A DNA stretch of 64,000 nucleotides from Pseudonocardia halophobica (GTDB lineage Bacteria > Actinomycetota > Actinomycetes > Mycobacteriales > Pseudonocardiaceae): contig NZ_BSFQ01000011.1 in assembly GCF_027922425.1 (NCBI RefSeq), positions 62,001 to 126,000 of the forward strand, read 5' to 3'. Positions 9,952 to 21,105 of the stretch are shown here, one piece after another; position 1 is the first letter of the stretch; every line of letters begins with the position of its first letter. A program made the translations under genes and the position numbers. A model generated the notes under the pieces. It had not been told where the DNA came from. It saw only the letters and a list, made by a program, of their open reading frames with translations, and did not search any database.

Positions 9952-11454
9952 GTGACCGACGAGCCGCGCACCCCCGCCGACGACCTGCCCGAGCAGATGC
10001 AGGTGCGCGCGAAGAAGCGCGCGGAGATGCTGGAGGCGGGCGACGACCCGTACCCCGTCCTCGTGCCGCGCACCCACACGCTGCGCGCCGTCCGCGAGGC
10101 GCACCCCGACCTGCCGGCGGACACCGAGACCGGTGAGGTCGTCACCGTCGTCGGGCGCGTCATGTTCCTCCGCAACACCGGCAAGCTCTGCTTCGCCCAG
10201 CTCACCGAGGGCGACGGCACGGAGCTGCAGGCCATGCTGAGCCTCGCGAAGGTGGGGGCGGACGAGCTGGCCCGCTGGAAGGCCCAGGTCGACCTGGGCG
10301 ACCACGTGGCCGTCACGGGCGAGGTCATCACCTCCCGCCGCGGCGAGCTGTCGGTCATGGCGGACTCGTGGGCGATGGTCGCCAAGTCGATCCGCCCGCT
10401 GCCCAACGCGCACAGCGACCTGTCCGAGGAGACCCGCGTCCGGCAGCGCTACGTCGACCTGATCATGCGCCCGCAGGCGCGCGAGATGGTCCGGGCGCGC
10501 TCCACCGTGCTGCGCACGCTGCGCCGGGAGTTCGAGGACCGGGACTTCGTCGAGGTCGAGACGCCGATGCTGCAGCTGCTGCACGGCGGGGCCACGGCGC
10601 GCCCCTTCGTCACGCACGCGAACGCCATCGACACGGATCTGTATCTGCGGATCGCCCCCGAGCTGTTCCTCAAGCGGGCGGTCGTCGGCGGGATCGAGCG
10701 CGTTTTCGAGCTCAACCGCGTCTTCCGCAACGAGGGCATCGACTCGACCCATTCACCCGAGTTCGCGATGCTCGAGGCCTACCAGGCCTATGCCACGTAC
10801 GACGACATGGCCGTTCTGACCCGCGAACTGATCCAGCAATGTGTACGCGCCGTGTTCGGTTCCACCGTCGTGCGTCACGCGGACGGGTCCGAGCACGATC
10901 TCGGCGGCGAGTGGCGCTCGGTCACGCTGCACGAATCGGTCGCCACGGCCGTCGGGGAATCCGTGACGCCGGACACGTCGGCCGAGGAACTGCGGAAGAT
11001 CGCCGCGACCCACGACGTGGCGCTGCAGGATTCGTGGGGCGCCGGCGAAATCGTGCTGGAGCTGTTCGAGAAGCTCGTCGAGCACACGCTGCAGGAACCG
11101 ACCTTCGTCCGCGACTACCCGGTCGAGGTGCGCCCGCTGACCCGTCAGCACCGCGACGACCCGCGGCTCGCCGAGGCCTGGGACCTCATCGTGTTCGGGC
11201 ACGAGCTGGCCACGGCCTACTCGGAGCTGGTCGACCCCGTCGAGCAGCGTGCGCGGCTGCACGCCCAGTCCCTGCTGGCGGCCAAGGGCGACCCCGAGGC
11301 CATGCAGCTCGACGAGGACTTCCTGAGGGCCATGGAGTACGGAATGCCGCCGACCGGCGGCATGGGAATGGGCATCGACCGCCTCCTCATGACGCTGACC
11401 GGCGTCGGAATCCGGGAGACGATCCTCTTCCCGCTGGTCCGCCGCGAGCTATAA
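9952..11454 (+). CDS. lysS: Lysine--tRNA ligase, class II
   Basis: Charges tRNA-Lys. The 500-residue protein has an N-terminal OB-fold anticodon domain (about residues 55-165) and a class II catalytic domain with [32 protein letters not shown] (motif 2) and [13 protein letters not shown] (motif 3). GTG 9952 is chosen for the TAGCCT box 8 nt upstream and the fit of the N terminus. It is separate from the pantothenate operon by promoter but only 11 nt away. Confidence 0.95.
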   Translation: MTDEPRTPADDLPEQMQVRAKKRAEMLEAGDDPYPVLVPRTHTLRAVREAHPDLPADTETGEVVTVVGRVMFLRNTGKLCFAQLTEGDGTELQAMLSLAKVGADELARWKAQVDLGDHVAVTGEVITSRRGELSVMADSWAMVAKSIRPLPNAHSDLSEETRVRQRYVDLIMRPQAREMVRARSTVLRTLRREFEDRDFVEVETPMLQLLHGGATARPFVTHANAIDTDLYLRIAPELFLKRAVVGGIERVFELNRVFRNEGIDSTHSPEFAMLEAYQAYATYDDMAVLTRELIQQCVRAVFGSTVVRHADGSEHDLGGEWRSVTLHESVATAVGESVTPDTSAEELRKIAATHDVALQDSWGAGEIVLELFEKLVEHTLQEPTFVRDYPVEVRPLTRQHRDDPRLAEAWDLIVFGHELATAYSELVDPVEQRARLHAQSLLAAKGDPEAMQLDEDFLRAMEYGMPPTGGMGMGIDRLLMTLTGVGIRETILFPLVRREL

Positions 11455-11575
11455 CGCGTTCCAGAATCTCGCGAGTTCGACCCCTCCTCGACACGCCTTC
11501 GGTAATCGCGTTATATTTCCTCGACGGCGCGGCCGTGCATTCAGCAGGAACTATTCGAACCAGGAGGCTGCGGCG

Positions 11576-11923
11576 GTGGCGCAGATCCGCGAGATCAAGC
11601 TGGTCGACGACCTCGACGGCGAGAAGGCCGACGAGACCGTCGAGTTCGGCATCGACGGGAAGAGCTACGAGATCGACCTGTCAACGGCGAACGCGAGCAA
11701 GTTGCGGGACGCACTGGCGTCCTACGTGGGTGCGGCCCGGCGGGCCTCCGGACGGCGCCGCGGCGGTGGCGGATCGTCACCCGGCGGCACGAACCGGCGG
11801 CCGTCGATCGACCGCGAGCAGAACCAGGCCATCCGCGACTGGGCCCGCAAGCGCGGGATGAAGGTCTCCGACCGCGGCCGGATCCCGGCCGAGGTCCTGG
11901 AGGCGTACCACCAGGAGAACTGA
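11576..11923 (+). CDS. lsr2: Lsr2 nucleoid-associated protein
   Basis: Actinobacterial H-NS-like protein that bridges and silences AT-rich DNA. 115 residues: an N-terminal dimerisation domain beginning [15 protein letters not shown], a basic linker rich in Arg/Gly, and a C-terminal domain [28 protein letters not shown] containing the RGR minor-groove motif. GTG 11576 has AGGAGG about 6 nt upstream. The 120 bp upstream are unusually AT-rich for this window (for example GTTATATTTCC), as expected if lsr2 silences itself. Confidence 0.97.
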   Translation: MAQIREIKLVDDLDGEKADETVEFGIDGKSYEIDLSTANASKLRDALASYVGAARRASGRRRGGGGSSPGGTNRRPSIDREQNQAIRDWARKRGMKVSDRGRIPAEVLEAYHQEN

Positions 11924-11937
11924 GCGAGGCACGTCGG

Positions 11938-11970
11938 AAGGGCCGGCCGGGCGTGTCCCGGCCGGCCCTT
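11938..11970 (+). terminator. Hairpin terminator after lsr2
   Basis: Perfect 14-bp stem (11938-11951 with 11957-11970) and a CGTGT loop, 15 nt after the lsr2 stop. There is no U tract, as is common in high-GC actinobacteria. Confidence 0.8.
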
Positions 11971-11984
11971 CTGCTGGGCGGAAG

Positions 11985-12003
11985 CAAGGATTGCCTCACC
12001 TCG
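11985..12003 (+). promoter_or_regulatory. Possible IdeR/DtxR-type iron box
   Basis: AGGATTGCCTCACCT at 11987-12001 agrees with the central 15 positions of the iron box (AGGTTAGGCTAACCT) at 11 of 15. It lies about 55 nt upstream of the siderophore-interacting protein start, the expected place for iron-dependent repression. Confidence 0.35.
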
Positions 12004-12054
12004 CTCCGGGCGTAGCGTGGGGCGAAAGACCCGCCGCTCCCGGAGGTACACCCC

Positions 12055-12882
12055 GTGGCACGCCGCATGACCACCCTCGAGGTCGCGCGCACCGAGCGGA
12101 TCGGCCCGCACATGGTGCGCGTCGTCGCCGTCGGGCCCGAGCTCGCGTCGTTCCCGGACACCGCGTTCACCGACCGCTATGTGAAGATCCTGTTTCCGGT
12201 GCCGGGCGTCGACTACGCCGAGCCGCTCGACATGGAGGCCGTCCGGCGGGACCACCCGCGCGAGGAGTGGCCGCGGGTGCGGACCTACACCGTGCGCGCG
12301 TTCGACCCCGCCGCGGGCGAGCTGACCATCGACTTCGTGCACCACGGCGACAGCGGCCTCGCCGGCCCCTGGGCCGCCTCGGCCCGCCCCGGCGACGTGC
12401 TGCGGCTGCTCGGCCCGGGCGGGGCCTACGTGCCCGATCCCGAGGCGGACTGGCACCTGCTCGTCGGCGACGAGGCGGCGCTGCCCGCGATCGGCGCCGC
12501 GCTGGAGCGGATCCCCGCCGGCGTCCCGGTCCACGCGCTCGTCCAGGTCGACGACGAGGCCGACCGGCAGGACCTCGCCTGCGCCGGCGACCTGCGGCTG
12601 CGCTGGCTGCATCGCGCCGGCGCCCCCGACGGCGGGGCGGGCGCCCTGCTGGAGGCCGTCCGGGCCCTCGAGTTCCCGGCCGGCCGGGTGCACGCGTTCG
12701 TCCACGGCGAGGCGGGCGAGGTCCGCGAGGTCCGGCGGCACCTGCTGCGCGAGCGCGGCGTCGACCGGGACGCGCTGTCCGTCTCCGGCTACTGGCGGCG
12801 GGGCCGGGACGAGGAGGGCTTCCGCGTCTACAAGCAGGAGCAGGCGCGGCTGGAGGAGGCCGAGCAGGCCGCCTCGGCCTGA
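12055..12882 (+). CDS. Siderophore-interacting protein (ferric-siderophore reductase)
   Basis: 275-residue FAD-binding reductase of the ViuB/SIP family, releasing iron from ferric siderophores with NAD(P)H. It has the FAD-binding segment RTYTVRAFD (about residues 80-88), DFVHHGDSGLAGPWA, and the SIP C-terminal segment VSGYWRRGRDEEGFRVYK. GTG 12055 has GGAGG 8 nt upstream. No siderophore synthesis genes are in the window, so it may act on siderophores made elsewhere. A candidate iron box lies upstream. Confidence 0.9.
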   Translation: MARRMTTLEVARTERIGPHMVRVVAVGPELASFPDTAFTDRYVKILFPVPGVDYAEPLDMEAVRRDHPREEWPRVRTYTVRAFDPAAGELTIDFVHHGDSGLAGPWAASARPGDVLRLLGPGGAYVPDPEADWHLLVGDEAALPAIGAALERIPAGVPVHALVQVDDEADRQDLACAGDLRLRWLHRAGAPDGGAGALLEAVRALEFPAGRVHAFVHGEAGEVREVRRHLLRERGVDRDALSVSGYWRRGRDEEGFRVYKQEQARLEEAEQAASA

Positions 12883-13040
12883 CGATCTTCGCAGGTCGGC
12901 GCCGTTTCTGGCCGTTCGCGCAGGGCTGAACTCCCGCGGACGGGGAATGCACGCCGAGGTCACACCGTTGTGTCGGTATCGGTGCGTACCGTGCGCGTTA
13001 CGCGGGGCCGCGGCGGAGGCGCCGACCGGTCGGCGACCGA

Positions 13041-13046
13041 TACAGT
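13041..13046 (+). promoter_or_regulatory. Candidate -10 box of clpC
   Basis: TACAGT in the 243-bp gap before clpC fits TANNNT and would give a leader of roughly 75 nt. No convincing -35 box was seen. Confidence 0.3.
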
Positions 13047-13125
13047 GGTATGGGGCGTCCGCGGCGCAGTGTCACAGGGATGCTGGACGCGTCGCACGTG
13101 TGGGCGCAGCAGGCAAGGAGTGCGA

Positions 13126-15675
<2,550 letters not shown>

Positions 15676-15690
15676 GACCAGGCAGCACGA

Positions 15691-15725
15691 CGGCGGCCCG
15701 CCTTCCTTCGGGAGGCGGGCCGCCG
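15691..15725 (+). terminator. Hairpin terminator after clpC
   Basis: Twelve-bp GC stem (15691-15702 with 15714-15725), one bulged T, three more pairs and a TTCG tetraloop at 15707-15710. It starts 15 nt after the clpC stop. Confidence 0.85.
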
Positions 15726-15740
15726 CCGTTCTCACCCGCC

Positions 15741-15894
15741 CCGCGAGTCGGCAGTTCCGGCACCGCGAGTCGCGAGTTCCGGCAGCGCGAGTCGCGAGTT
15801 CCGGCAGCGCGAGTCGCGAGTTCCGGCACCGCGAGTCGCGAGTTCCGGCACCGCGAGTCGGCAGTTCCGGGACACCGAGATGGCAGTTCCGGGC
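15741..15894 (+). repeat. Tandem array of seven 22-bp units, upstream of the YihY gene
   Basis: Six clear units of exactly 22 bp start at 15741, 15763, 15785, 15807, 15829 and 15851; a seventh, degenerate one starts at 15873. The unit reads CCGCGAGTCGCGAGTTCCGG plus CA, with variants GGCAG for GCGAG and GC for CC. There are no spacers. The same unit appears in inverted orientation at 16985-17062, on the other side of the gene. Confidence 0.9.
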
Positions 15895-15927
15895 CACGGC
15901 CCACCGGCGGGGCCGGCCCGCCGTCGC

Positions 15928-15933
15928 TACCGT
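15928..15933 (+). promoter_or_regulatory. -10 box of a leaderless promoter for the YihY gene
   Basis: TACCGT fits TANNNT and is followed by 7 nt and the ATG at 15941. The repeat array ends about 34 nt upstream, where -35 or activator sites would lie. Confidence 0.5.
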
Positions 15934-15940
15934 GGCGGCC

Positions 15941-16939
15941 ATGAGCTCGGTCCGCGCCGTCCCGGAGACCGAGCTGATGTCGGGCGAGCTGCTGTCCGCC
16001 GACGACGCCTGGCACACCGTCCGCCGCTACGGCCTGCGCCACCTCCTCGTGACGGGCTTCGTGCGCTTCCGCTACGGCGACGGCTTCTCCCACGCCCGCG
16101 CGTTCGCGCTCCAGCTCGCGCTGGCCGCGGTACCGCTGGTGATCGCCGGCGCGGGGCTGGCGACCACGCTCGGGGTGGAGTCCTTCTCCGAGGTCGTCGC
16201 CCGGACGGTCGTCGCGATCTCGCCCGGCACCAGTGACCAGCTCGTCGGGCAGGCCGTCGAGGGTGAGGTGGACGGCGAGGAGCGCGGCGAGGTCGTGGTC
16301 GCGCTGGCGCTGGTCACAGCCTTCCTCGCGGCGACCTCGGCCTTCGCGCAGCTCGAGCGCGGCGCCAACCGCATCTACGGCACCGAACGGGACCGGCCGG
16401 CGCTCCGCAAGTACGGTCGCGCCGCCCTGCTGACGGCGACGGCGGGCGTGGCGATGGCGGTCGGTCTCCTGCTCATCGTCGCGGGCGAGCCCTTCGGCGA
16501 GGCGATGGAGCAGGTCTACCGGTGGGGCGACGTGGCCGAGGAGATCTGGGACGTCCTGCGCTGGCCCGCCGGCCTCGCGGCGCTGATCGTGGCGGTGACG
16601 GCCCTGCTGCGCTTCGCCCCGCGCCGCCGCCAGCCGGGCCTGAGCTGGCTCGTCGTCGGCGGGACGGTCACGGTCCTGGCGTGGCTCGCGGGCTCGGCGC
16701 TGCTGGCCGGGTACGTGGTGCTCGGTGCGAACTTCGACGAGACCTACGGCCCACTGACGGCGATCATGGCCTTGTTGCTCTGGGCCAACGTCAGCGGCAT
16801 CGCCCTCCTGGCCGGCTTCGCGCTCGCCGCGCAGCTGGAGGCCGTGCGCGCGGGGCAGGGCGACCCGCGCCTGCCCGACACCGACGACGACGGGATCCCC
16901 GACCACCTCGACGAGGCTCCGGACACCCCGGCCCGCTGA
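15941..16939 (+). CDS. YihY/BrkB family inner-membrane protein with Ca-loop-like tail
   Basis: 332-residue polytopic protein of the YihY/virulence factor BrkB family, substrate unknown. Hydrophobic segments lie near residues 44-70, 118-135, 160-182, 205-220, 235-260 and 268-295; the QLERGANRIYGTERDRP loop is family-like. The last 30 residues hold DTDDDGIPDHLD, a DxDxDG calcium-loop pattern of the thrombospondin type-3 or dockerin kind, unusual for this family. The ATG is set by the -10 box 7 nt upstream. The gene lies between two oppositely oriented arrays of the same 22-bp repeat. Confidence 0.8.
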   Translation: MSSVRAVPETELMSGELLSADDAWHTVRRYGLRHLLVTGFVRFRYGDGFSHARAFALQLALAAVPLVIAGAGLATTLGVESFSEVVARTVVAISPGTSDQLVGQAVEGEVDGEERGEVVVALALVTAFLAATSAFAQLERGANRIYGTERDRPALRKYGRAALLTATAGVAMAVGLLLIVAGEPFGEAMEQVYRWGDVAEEIWDVLRWPAGLAALIVAVTALLRFAPRRRQPGLSWLVVGGTVTVLAWLAGSALLAGYVVLGANFDETYGPLTAIMALLLWANVSGIALLAGFALAAQLEAVRAGQGDPRLPDTDDDGIPDHLDEAPDTPAR

Positions 16940-16984
16940 GTCGGCGTCGGCGCAGGACTTCGTCCGGCCGATCTCCCGACTTCT

Positions 16985-17062
16985 CCGACTCGGTGCCCCG
17001 GAACTACCGACTCGCGGTGCCGGAACTGCCGACTCGCGGTGCCGGAACTACCGACTCGCCGG
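16985..17062 (-). repeat. Inverted array of the 22-bp unit, downstream of the YihY gene
   Basis: A partial unit (16985-16993) and three full units (16994-17017, 17018-17039, 17040-17062) read as the reverse complement of the upstream array: TGCCGGAACTGCCGACTCGC followed by GG. Lengths are 24, 22 and 23 bp. The array lies 45 bp after the YihY stop and 44 bp before the end of the convergent large gene. Confidence 0.88.
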
Positions 17063-17106
17063 GGCCCGAGTGCGACTCGCGACGCCCGCCCAGGCCTCAA
17101 CTCGGG

Positions 17107-20100
17107 TCAGGGGCGGCGCTGGGGTGGGGGCCACTCCTGCGCCCGGGTGCGCGGCTGGGGGCGGCGTCGGCCCGGGAGCGGCTCCTGCGGGGCCGCAGGC
17201 CGTTCCTGAGGGCCTGCGGACCATGCCTGCGGATCTGCCGGCCAGCCGCGGGGGCCGGGGACGGTAGCCCGCCGCGGCCCACCCTCGGCCGCCCGGCCGG
17301 GAGCCCACGCCCCGCTCGGCACCGGCGCCGGAGCGCCCTCACGCCGGACCGGCGTCGGAGCGCCCTCGCGTGGCGTCGGCGCCGGAAAGCCCTCGCGCGG
17401 CGCCGGGGCGCCCTGTCGCGGCACCACCGGCAGCACCTCGGTCGCCGGCATCTCGGCGATGCGCCGGGCGGTGGCCTCGGCGAGGGTCCGCGGCCGGAGG
17501 ACGGGGCCCTGGCGCACGGCGTCGTCGTCCTTCTTCCGGCGGGCCGCCGCGGCGCGTTTCCCGCCCGGCAGGATCTGCAGCGGCCGGCGGGCGGCGAGGT
17601 CCTCGACCCAGCCGAAGCAGGCCACCCCGAGCACGATGATCACCACGGAGCTGAGCACCAGCCAGCCGCTCGAGTCCGGGAGACCGAGACGGTCGTTGGC
17701 CCAGGCGGCGACGTCGATCGCCGGGTTGTTCAGCAGGTAGATCGTGATCGCCCGCGCGTTGACGACGGAGATCAGCCGGCCGAGCCCGGGCACCTTGTCG
17801 ACCCAGCCCATGGCCGGGTTGACCCGCAGCACCAGCAGCACGAACCCGGCCGAGACCAGGGCCTGCGCCATCGGGATCTCGTTGAGGTCCAGCCCCGCGT
17901 CCGGCGACGGGTGCCCGACGGCCCAGAACATGCCCGCCGCGATCCCGGCCGCGGCCAGCCCGAGCAGGGCCGGCAGCGGGAGCCGGCGGATCATGCCCTC
18001 GCGGTGCGCGAAGCCGAGCATCCAGCAGGCGCCGAAGGTCACGAAGTCGAGCAGGCCGGCGCCCAGCCCGCTGGCGTCGGACAACGGCGACCCGAGCAGG
18101 CCGTCGACGATCACCAGGGCCAGCGGGACCAGCACGCTGATCACCGGGCTCTTCCGGAAGGCCTTGAGCATCACCGGCGTGAGCAGCACGAACCACAGGT
18201 AGGCGCGCAGGTACCAGAGCACCTCGACGGTGTCCAAGCCCCACTCGCTGCCGGGCGGGTCCATGATCGGGAAGACCCACCAGATCAGGTCGCTCCACGG
18301 GATCCCGTTGCCGGGGCTCTCGGCGTCGGCCCCCTCGGCGGCCCAGCCCTGCCACACCATGATCGGCACGAAGATCACGGCCATCAGCCACAGCGGCGGC
18401 AGGAGGCGCCGGATCCGCTGCCCGATGACGTCGATCGCCGGGGTCTTCCGCATCGACTGCACCATCAGCGACCCGCCCAGCGCGAACATCACGCCCATCG
18501 ACGGGAAGACGATCGACAGCCAGCCGAGCCCCAGCGCGTGGTAGACGACCACGCGGACCAGCGCGAGCCCGCGCAGCGTGTCGAGCCACCGCTCCCGGCC
18601 CCGCGGTCGCGCGACGGGGGCGGGGAGCGGTGACCCGGGGTCGTCGGGCCCGGCGGGACGGGGCTCCGGGACGGCCGCGACGGCGGTCGGGGCGGGCACG
18701 GCCGGCATGCTGGGGAACGACGGGTGCCGCCCGGCCGCGCCCGCGGGCGGCACGGGGGCGGGGGAGGCCTGCGGGGAGAGCAGCGCGTCGACCGCACCCG
18801 TGCGCTTGAGCTTCTGCCAGCGCACCCGGACACCGCTGATGGCGCTCACCGCGGACTGCACGAGCACCACGTACATCAGCTGCCGGTAGACGAACTGCTG
18901 CACCGGCAGCACCCACAGCGCGCCCTTCGGCTCGCCGTCGACGTGGAAGGCGTAGATGCCGCCCGCGACCTGCAGCCCCATCATCAGGCTCCAGAGCAGG
19001 ATGGTGGTCGCGGGGTCCTCGAACAGCAGGCCGTAGAGCAGGAAGATGTCGACCAGCGGCGCCGAGAGCGGCAGCATGATCTGGAACAGCAGCACGTGGG
19101 CGAGGCCGAGCCAGCCGAACGAGCCGGGCTCGCGCACCGCGCGTCGGTGCTTCCAGATGGCCTGCATGGTCCCGTAGCTCCACCGGTACCGCTGCCGCCA
19201 GAGCTGGCCGGCGGTCGCGGGAGCCTCGGTCCAGGCCAGCGCGCGGTCCTCGAACACGACCTTCCAGCCGGCCCGGCCCAGGGCGATGGTGAGGTCGGTG
19301 TCCTCTGCGAGGGTGTCGTCGGACAGCCCGCCGACCTCGCGCAGCGCCTCCTTGCGGAAGGCGCCGGCGGCCCCCGGGATCGTCGTGATCGACGACGTCG
19401 TGTCCTGCACCCGGCGGTCGATGCCGAACCCGACCACGTACTCGACGTGCTGCAGCCGGCCGATCAGCGTGTCGGTGTTGGCGACCTTCACGTTGCCCGC
19501 GACCGCACCCACCCGCGGGTCGGCGAAGGGCTGCGCGAGATGGCGCACGGTGTCCGGCTCGAAGACCGTGTCGCCGTCCATCATCACGACGACCTCGTAC
19601 CGCGCGTTCGCCGTACCGGTGTTGAGCGCGGCCGGTTTGCCCGCGTTGAGCTGGCGGATCACCCGCACCCGGGGCAGGTCGAGCGACTCGACGAGCTCGG
19701 CCGTGCCGTCCGACGACCCGTCGTCGACGACGATCACCTCGAGAGGGTGGTCGTTCGCGAGGATCGACCGCACGGTCGCCTCGATGTTCTTCGACTCGTT
19801 GTACGCCGGGACGATCACCGAGACGGGCTGCGTGTACGTCGGCCCCCAGGCCCAGTCCGGGTCGCGCCGCCGTTTGTCGTGCCGCCGGGCGGCCACGACC
19901 ATCAGGATCAGCCGCAGGACGACCAGGGTCGCGACCCCGGCCAGGAGCCAGCGGGCGGCGTCGGAGACCCACCAGGCCGCGCCGATGACCCCGAGCAGCA
20001 GCTTCCCGAGCAGGACGTCCGTGCTGCTCGCGGCCGGGGCGGGCGGCAGGTTCATCGCCTGCTCGACGGTCTTGAACGTGTAGCCGGCCGCCTGCAGCTG

Positions 20101-20871
20101 GGGGATCAGCTTGTCGAGCGCCGCGATGGTCTGGGTGCGGTCACCGCCGGAGTCGTGCAGCAGGATCGTGCCGCCGGTGCCGTCCTTCGGCGTGGCGTTG
20201 CGGACGATCTGGTCGACGCCGGGCCGCTTCCAGTCCTCGCCGTCGACGTCCGTCAGCACGGTCAGGTAGCCCATGGCCCCGACCTGCTTGACGGTCTGGT
20301 AGCCGATGTCGTCGAGCGCCGCGGCGCTGGAGGAGTACGGCGGCCGCATGAGATAGGTCGACTCGCCGGTGGCGCCCTGGATCACGAGCTGGGTCTCGGC
20401 CATCTCGCGCTCCACCCGCCAGCTCGCCGACGTGCCGAGGTCGGGGTGCGAGAAGGAGTGGACGCCCAGCTCGGAGCCCTGCTCGTGGATGTCGCGGATC
20501 AGCTCCGGGTAGCGGCTGGCCATCGAGCCGACCACGAAGAAGCTGCCGGGCACGTTGTGCTTGCGCAGGATCGAGAGCACCTGCGGTGTCCACGTGGGGT
20601 CCGGGCCGTCGTCGAAGGTGAGGACGACGGTGCCGTTCGGGATGCTCGTCGACCGCACCGGCTCGTGCTGGCCGTCGATGATCGGGCCACCCGCGAGGAT
20701 CTCGTCGGGCACCTGCTCGGACGAGCCCTCCTCGTGGGCGCCGGTCGCGTCGTTGCCGATCTTGCCGGCGGTCAGGCCGCAGACGACGAGCACGACGAGG
20801 AAGGCGACGAGGAGCGAACCGACCAGCAACCACGACGGCGCGGGCCGGACCGTCGCGCGAGGGCGGGGCAC
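17107..20871 (-). CDS. Three-domain exopolysaccharide enzyme: deacetylase + family 2 glycosyltransferase + acyltransferase 3
   Basis: 1254 residues in order: a membrane segment (14-35); a CE4 polysaccharide deacetylase with TFDDGP (85-90), HSFSHP (138-143), RPPYS (176-180) and LLHD (237-240); membrane segments (about 305-345); a processive GT2 domain with VIVPAYNE, VVDDGSSDGT, MDGDT, EDTDL and QRYRW; more membrane segments; a multi-pass acyltransferase-3 domain (about 800-1120) starting RWLDTLRGLALVRVVVYH; and a Pro/Arg-rich cytosolic tail. All CE4 and GT2 motifs are intact. Deacetylase-GT2 fusions such as Streptomyces MatB make poly-GlcNAc-like matrix; product here is inferred. GTG start at 20871. 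Confidence 0.88.
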   Translation of the reverse strand: MPRPRATVRPAPSWLLVGSLLVAFLVVLVVCGLTAGKIGNDATGAHEEGSSEQVPDEILAGGPIIDGQHEPVRSTSIPNGTVVLTFDDGPDPTWTPQVLSILRKHNVPGSFFVVGSMASRYPELIRDIHEQGSELGVHSFSHPDLGTSASWRVEREMAETQLVIQGATGESTYLMRPPYSSSAAALDDIGYQTVKQVGAMGYLTVLTDVDGEDWKRPGVDQIVRNATPKDGTGGTILLHDSGGDRTQTIAALDKLIPQLQAAGYTFKTVEQAMNLPPAPAASSTDVLLGKLLLGVIGAAWWVSDAARWLLAGVATLVVLRLILMVVAARRHDKRRRDPDWAWGPTYTQPVSVIVPAYNESKNIEATVRSILANDHPLEVIVVDDGSSDGTAELVESLDLPRVRVIRQLNAGKPAALNTGTANARYEVVVMMDGDTVFEPDTVRHLAQPFADPRVGAVAGNVKVANTDTLIGRLQHVEYVVGFGIDRRVQDTTSSITTIPGAAGAFRKEALREVGGLSDDTLAEDTDLTIALGRAGWKVVFEDRALAWTEAPATAGQLWRQRYRWSYGTMQAIWKHRRAVREPGSFGWLGLAHVLLFQIMLPLSAPLVDIFLLYGLLFEDPATTILLWSLMMGLQVAGGIYAFHVDGEPKGALWVLPVQQFVYRQLMYVVLVQSAVSAISGVRVRWQKLKRTGAVDALLSPQASPAPVPPAGAAGRHPSFPSMPAVPAPTAVAAVPEPRPAGPDDPGSPLPAPVARPRGRERWLDTLRGLALVRVVVYHALGLGWLSIVFPSMGVMFALGGSLMVQSMRKTPAIDVIGQRIRRLLPPLWLMAVIFVPIMVWQGWAAEGADAESPGNGIPWSDLIWWVFPIMDPPGSEWGLDTVEVLWYLRAYLWFVLLTPVMLKAFRKSPVISVLVPLALVIVDGLLGSPLSDASGLGAGLLDFVTFGACWMLGFAHREGMIRRLPLPALLGLAAAGIAAGMFWAVGHPSPDAGLDLNEIPMAQALVSAGFVLLVLRVNPAMGWVDKVPGLGRLISVVNARAITIYLLNNPAIDVAAWANDRLGLPDSSGWLVLSSVVIIVLGVACFGWVEDLAARRPLQILPGGKRAAAARRKKDDDAVRQGPVLRPRTLAEATARRIAEMPATEVLPVVPRQGAPAPREGFPAPTPREGAPTPVRREGAPAPVPSGAWAPGRAAEGGPRRATVPGPRGWPADPQAWSAGPQERPAAPQEPLPGRRRPQPRTRAQEWPPPQRRP

Positions 20872-20961
20872 GGCGAACCTTTCCCGACAGGGGGGAGCGC
20901 CGCGCCGGCGGGGTCCGGGCAGCGGCCTGTCACTCCGCTGTCGACCGCTCCCGGGGTCCTG

Positions 20962-20974
20962 TTACAGGCCGTGA
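20962..20974. promoter_or_regulatory. BldD-box-like sequence upstream of the exopolysaccharide gene
   Basis: TTACaggccGTGA matches the BldD consensus TNAC(N5)GTNA exactly and overlaps a perfect 11-bp palindrome CCTGTTACAGG (20958-20968), about 90 bp upstream of the start. The consensus has only six fixed bases, so roughly 16 chance matches are expected in a window of this size; weak evidence. Confidence 0.25.
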
Positions 20975-21105
20975 CCTGAATCCCGTCGTCGTTGGGCCGT
21001 TCGGGTGCAGCGCGCTGGGCCGATACGCCGGAACAGACGGGAGGAAAAGGACAAAACGCTCACCCAGAGTGCAAGCCGACCAGAACGTGCTCAGCCCGCC
21101 GCTCC

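Noticed and set aside
12883..13125. ClgR operator before clpC
   Set aside because: GTTCGC and GAAC elements occur near 12916 but their spacing does not form a convincing ClgR palindrome.
15741..17062. CRISPR array
   Set aside because: The 22-bp units are directly tandem with no spacers, there are no cas genes nearby, and the second block is inverted.
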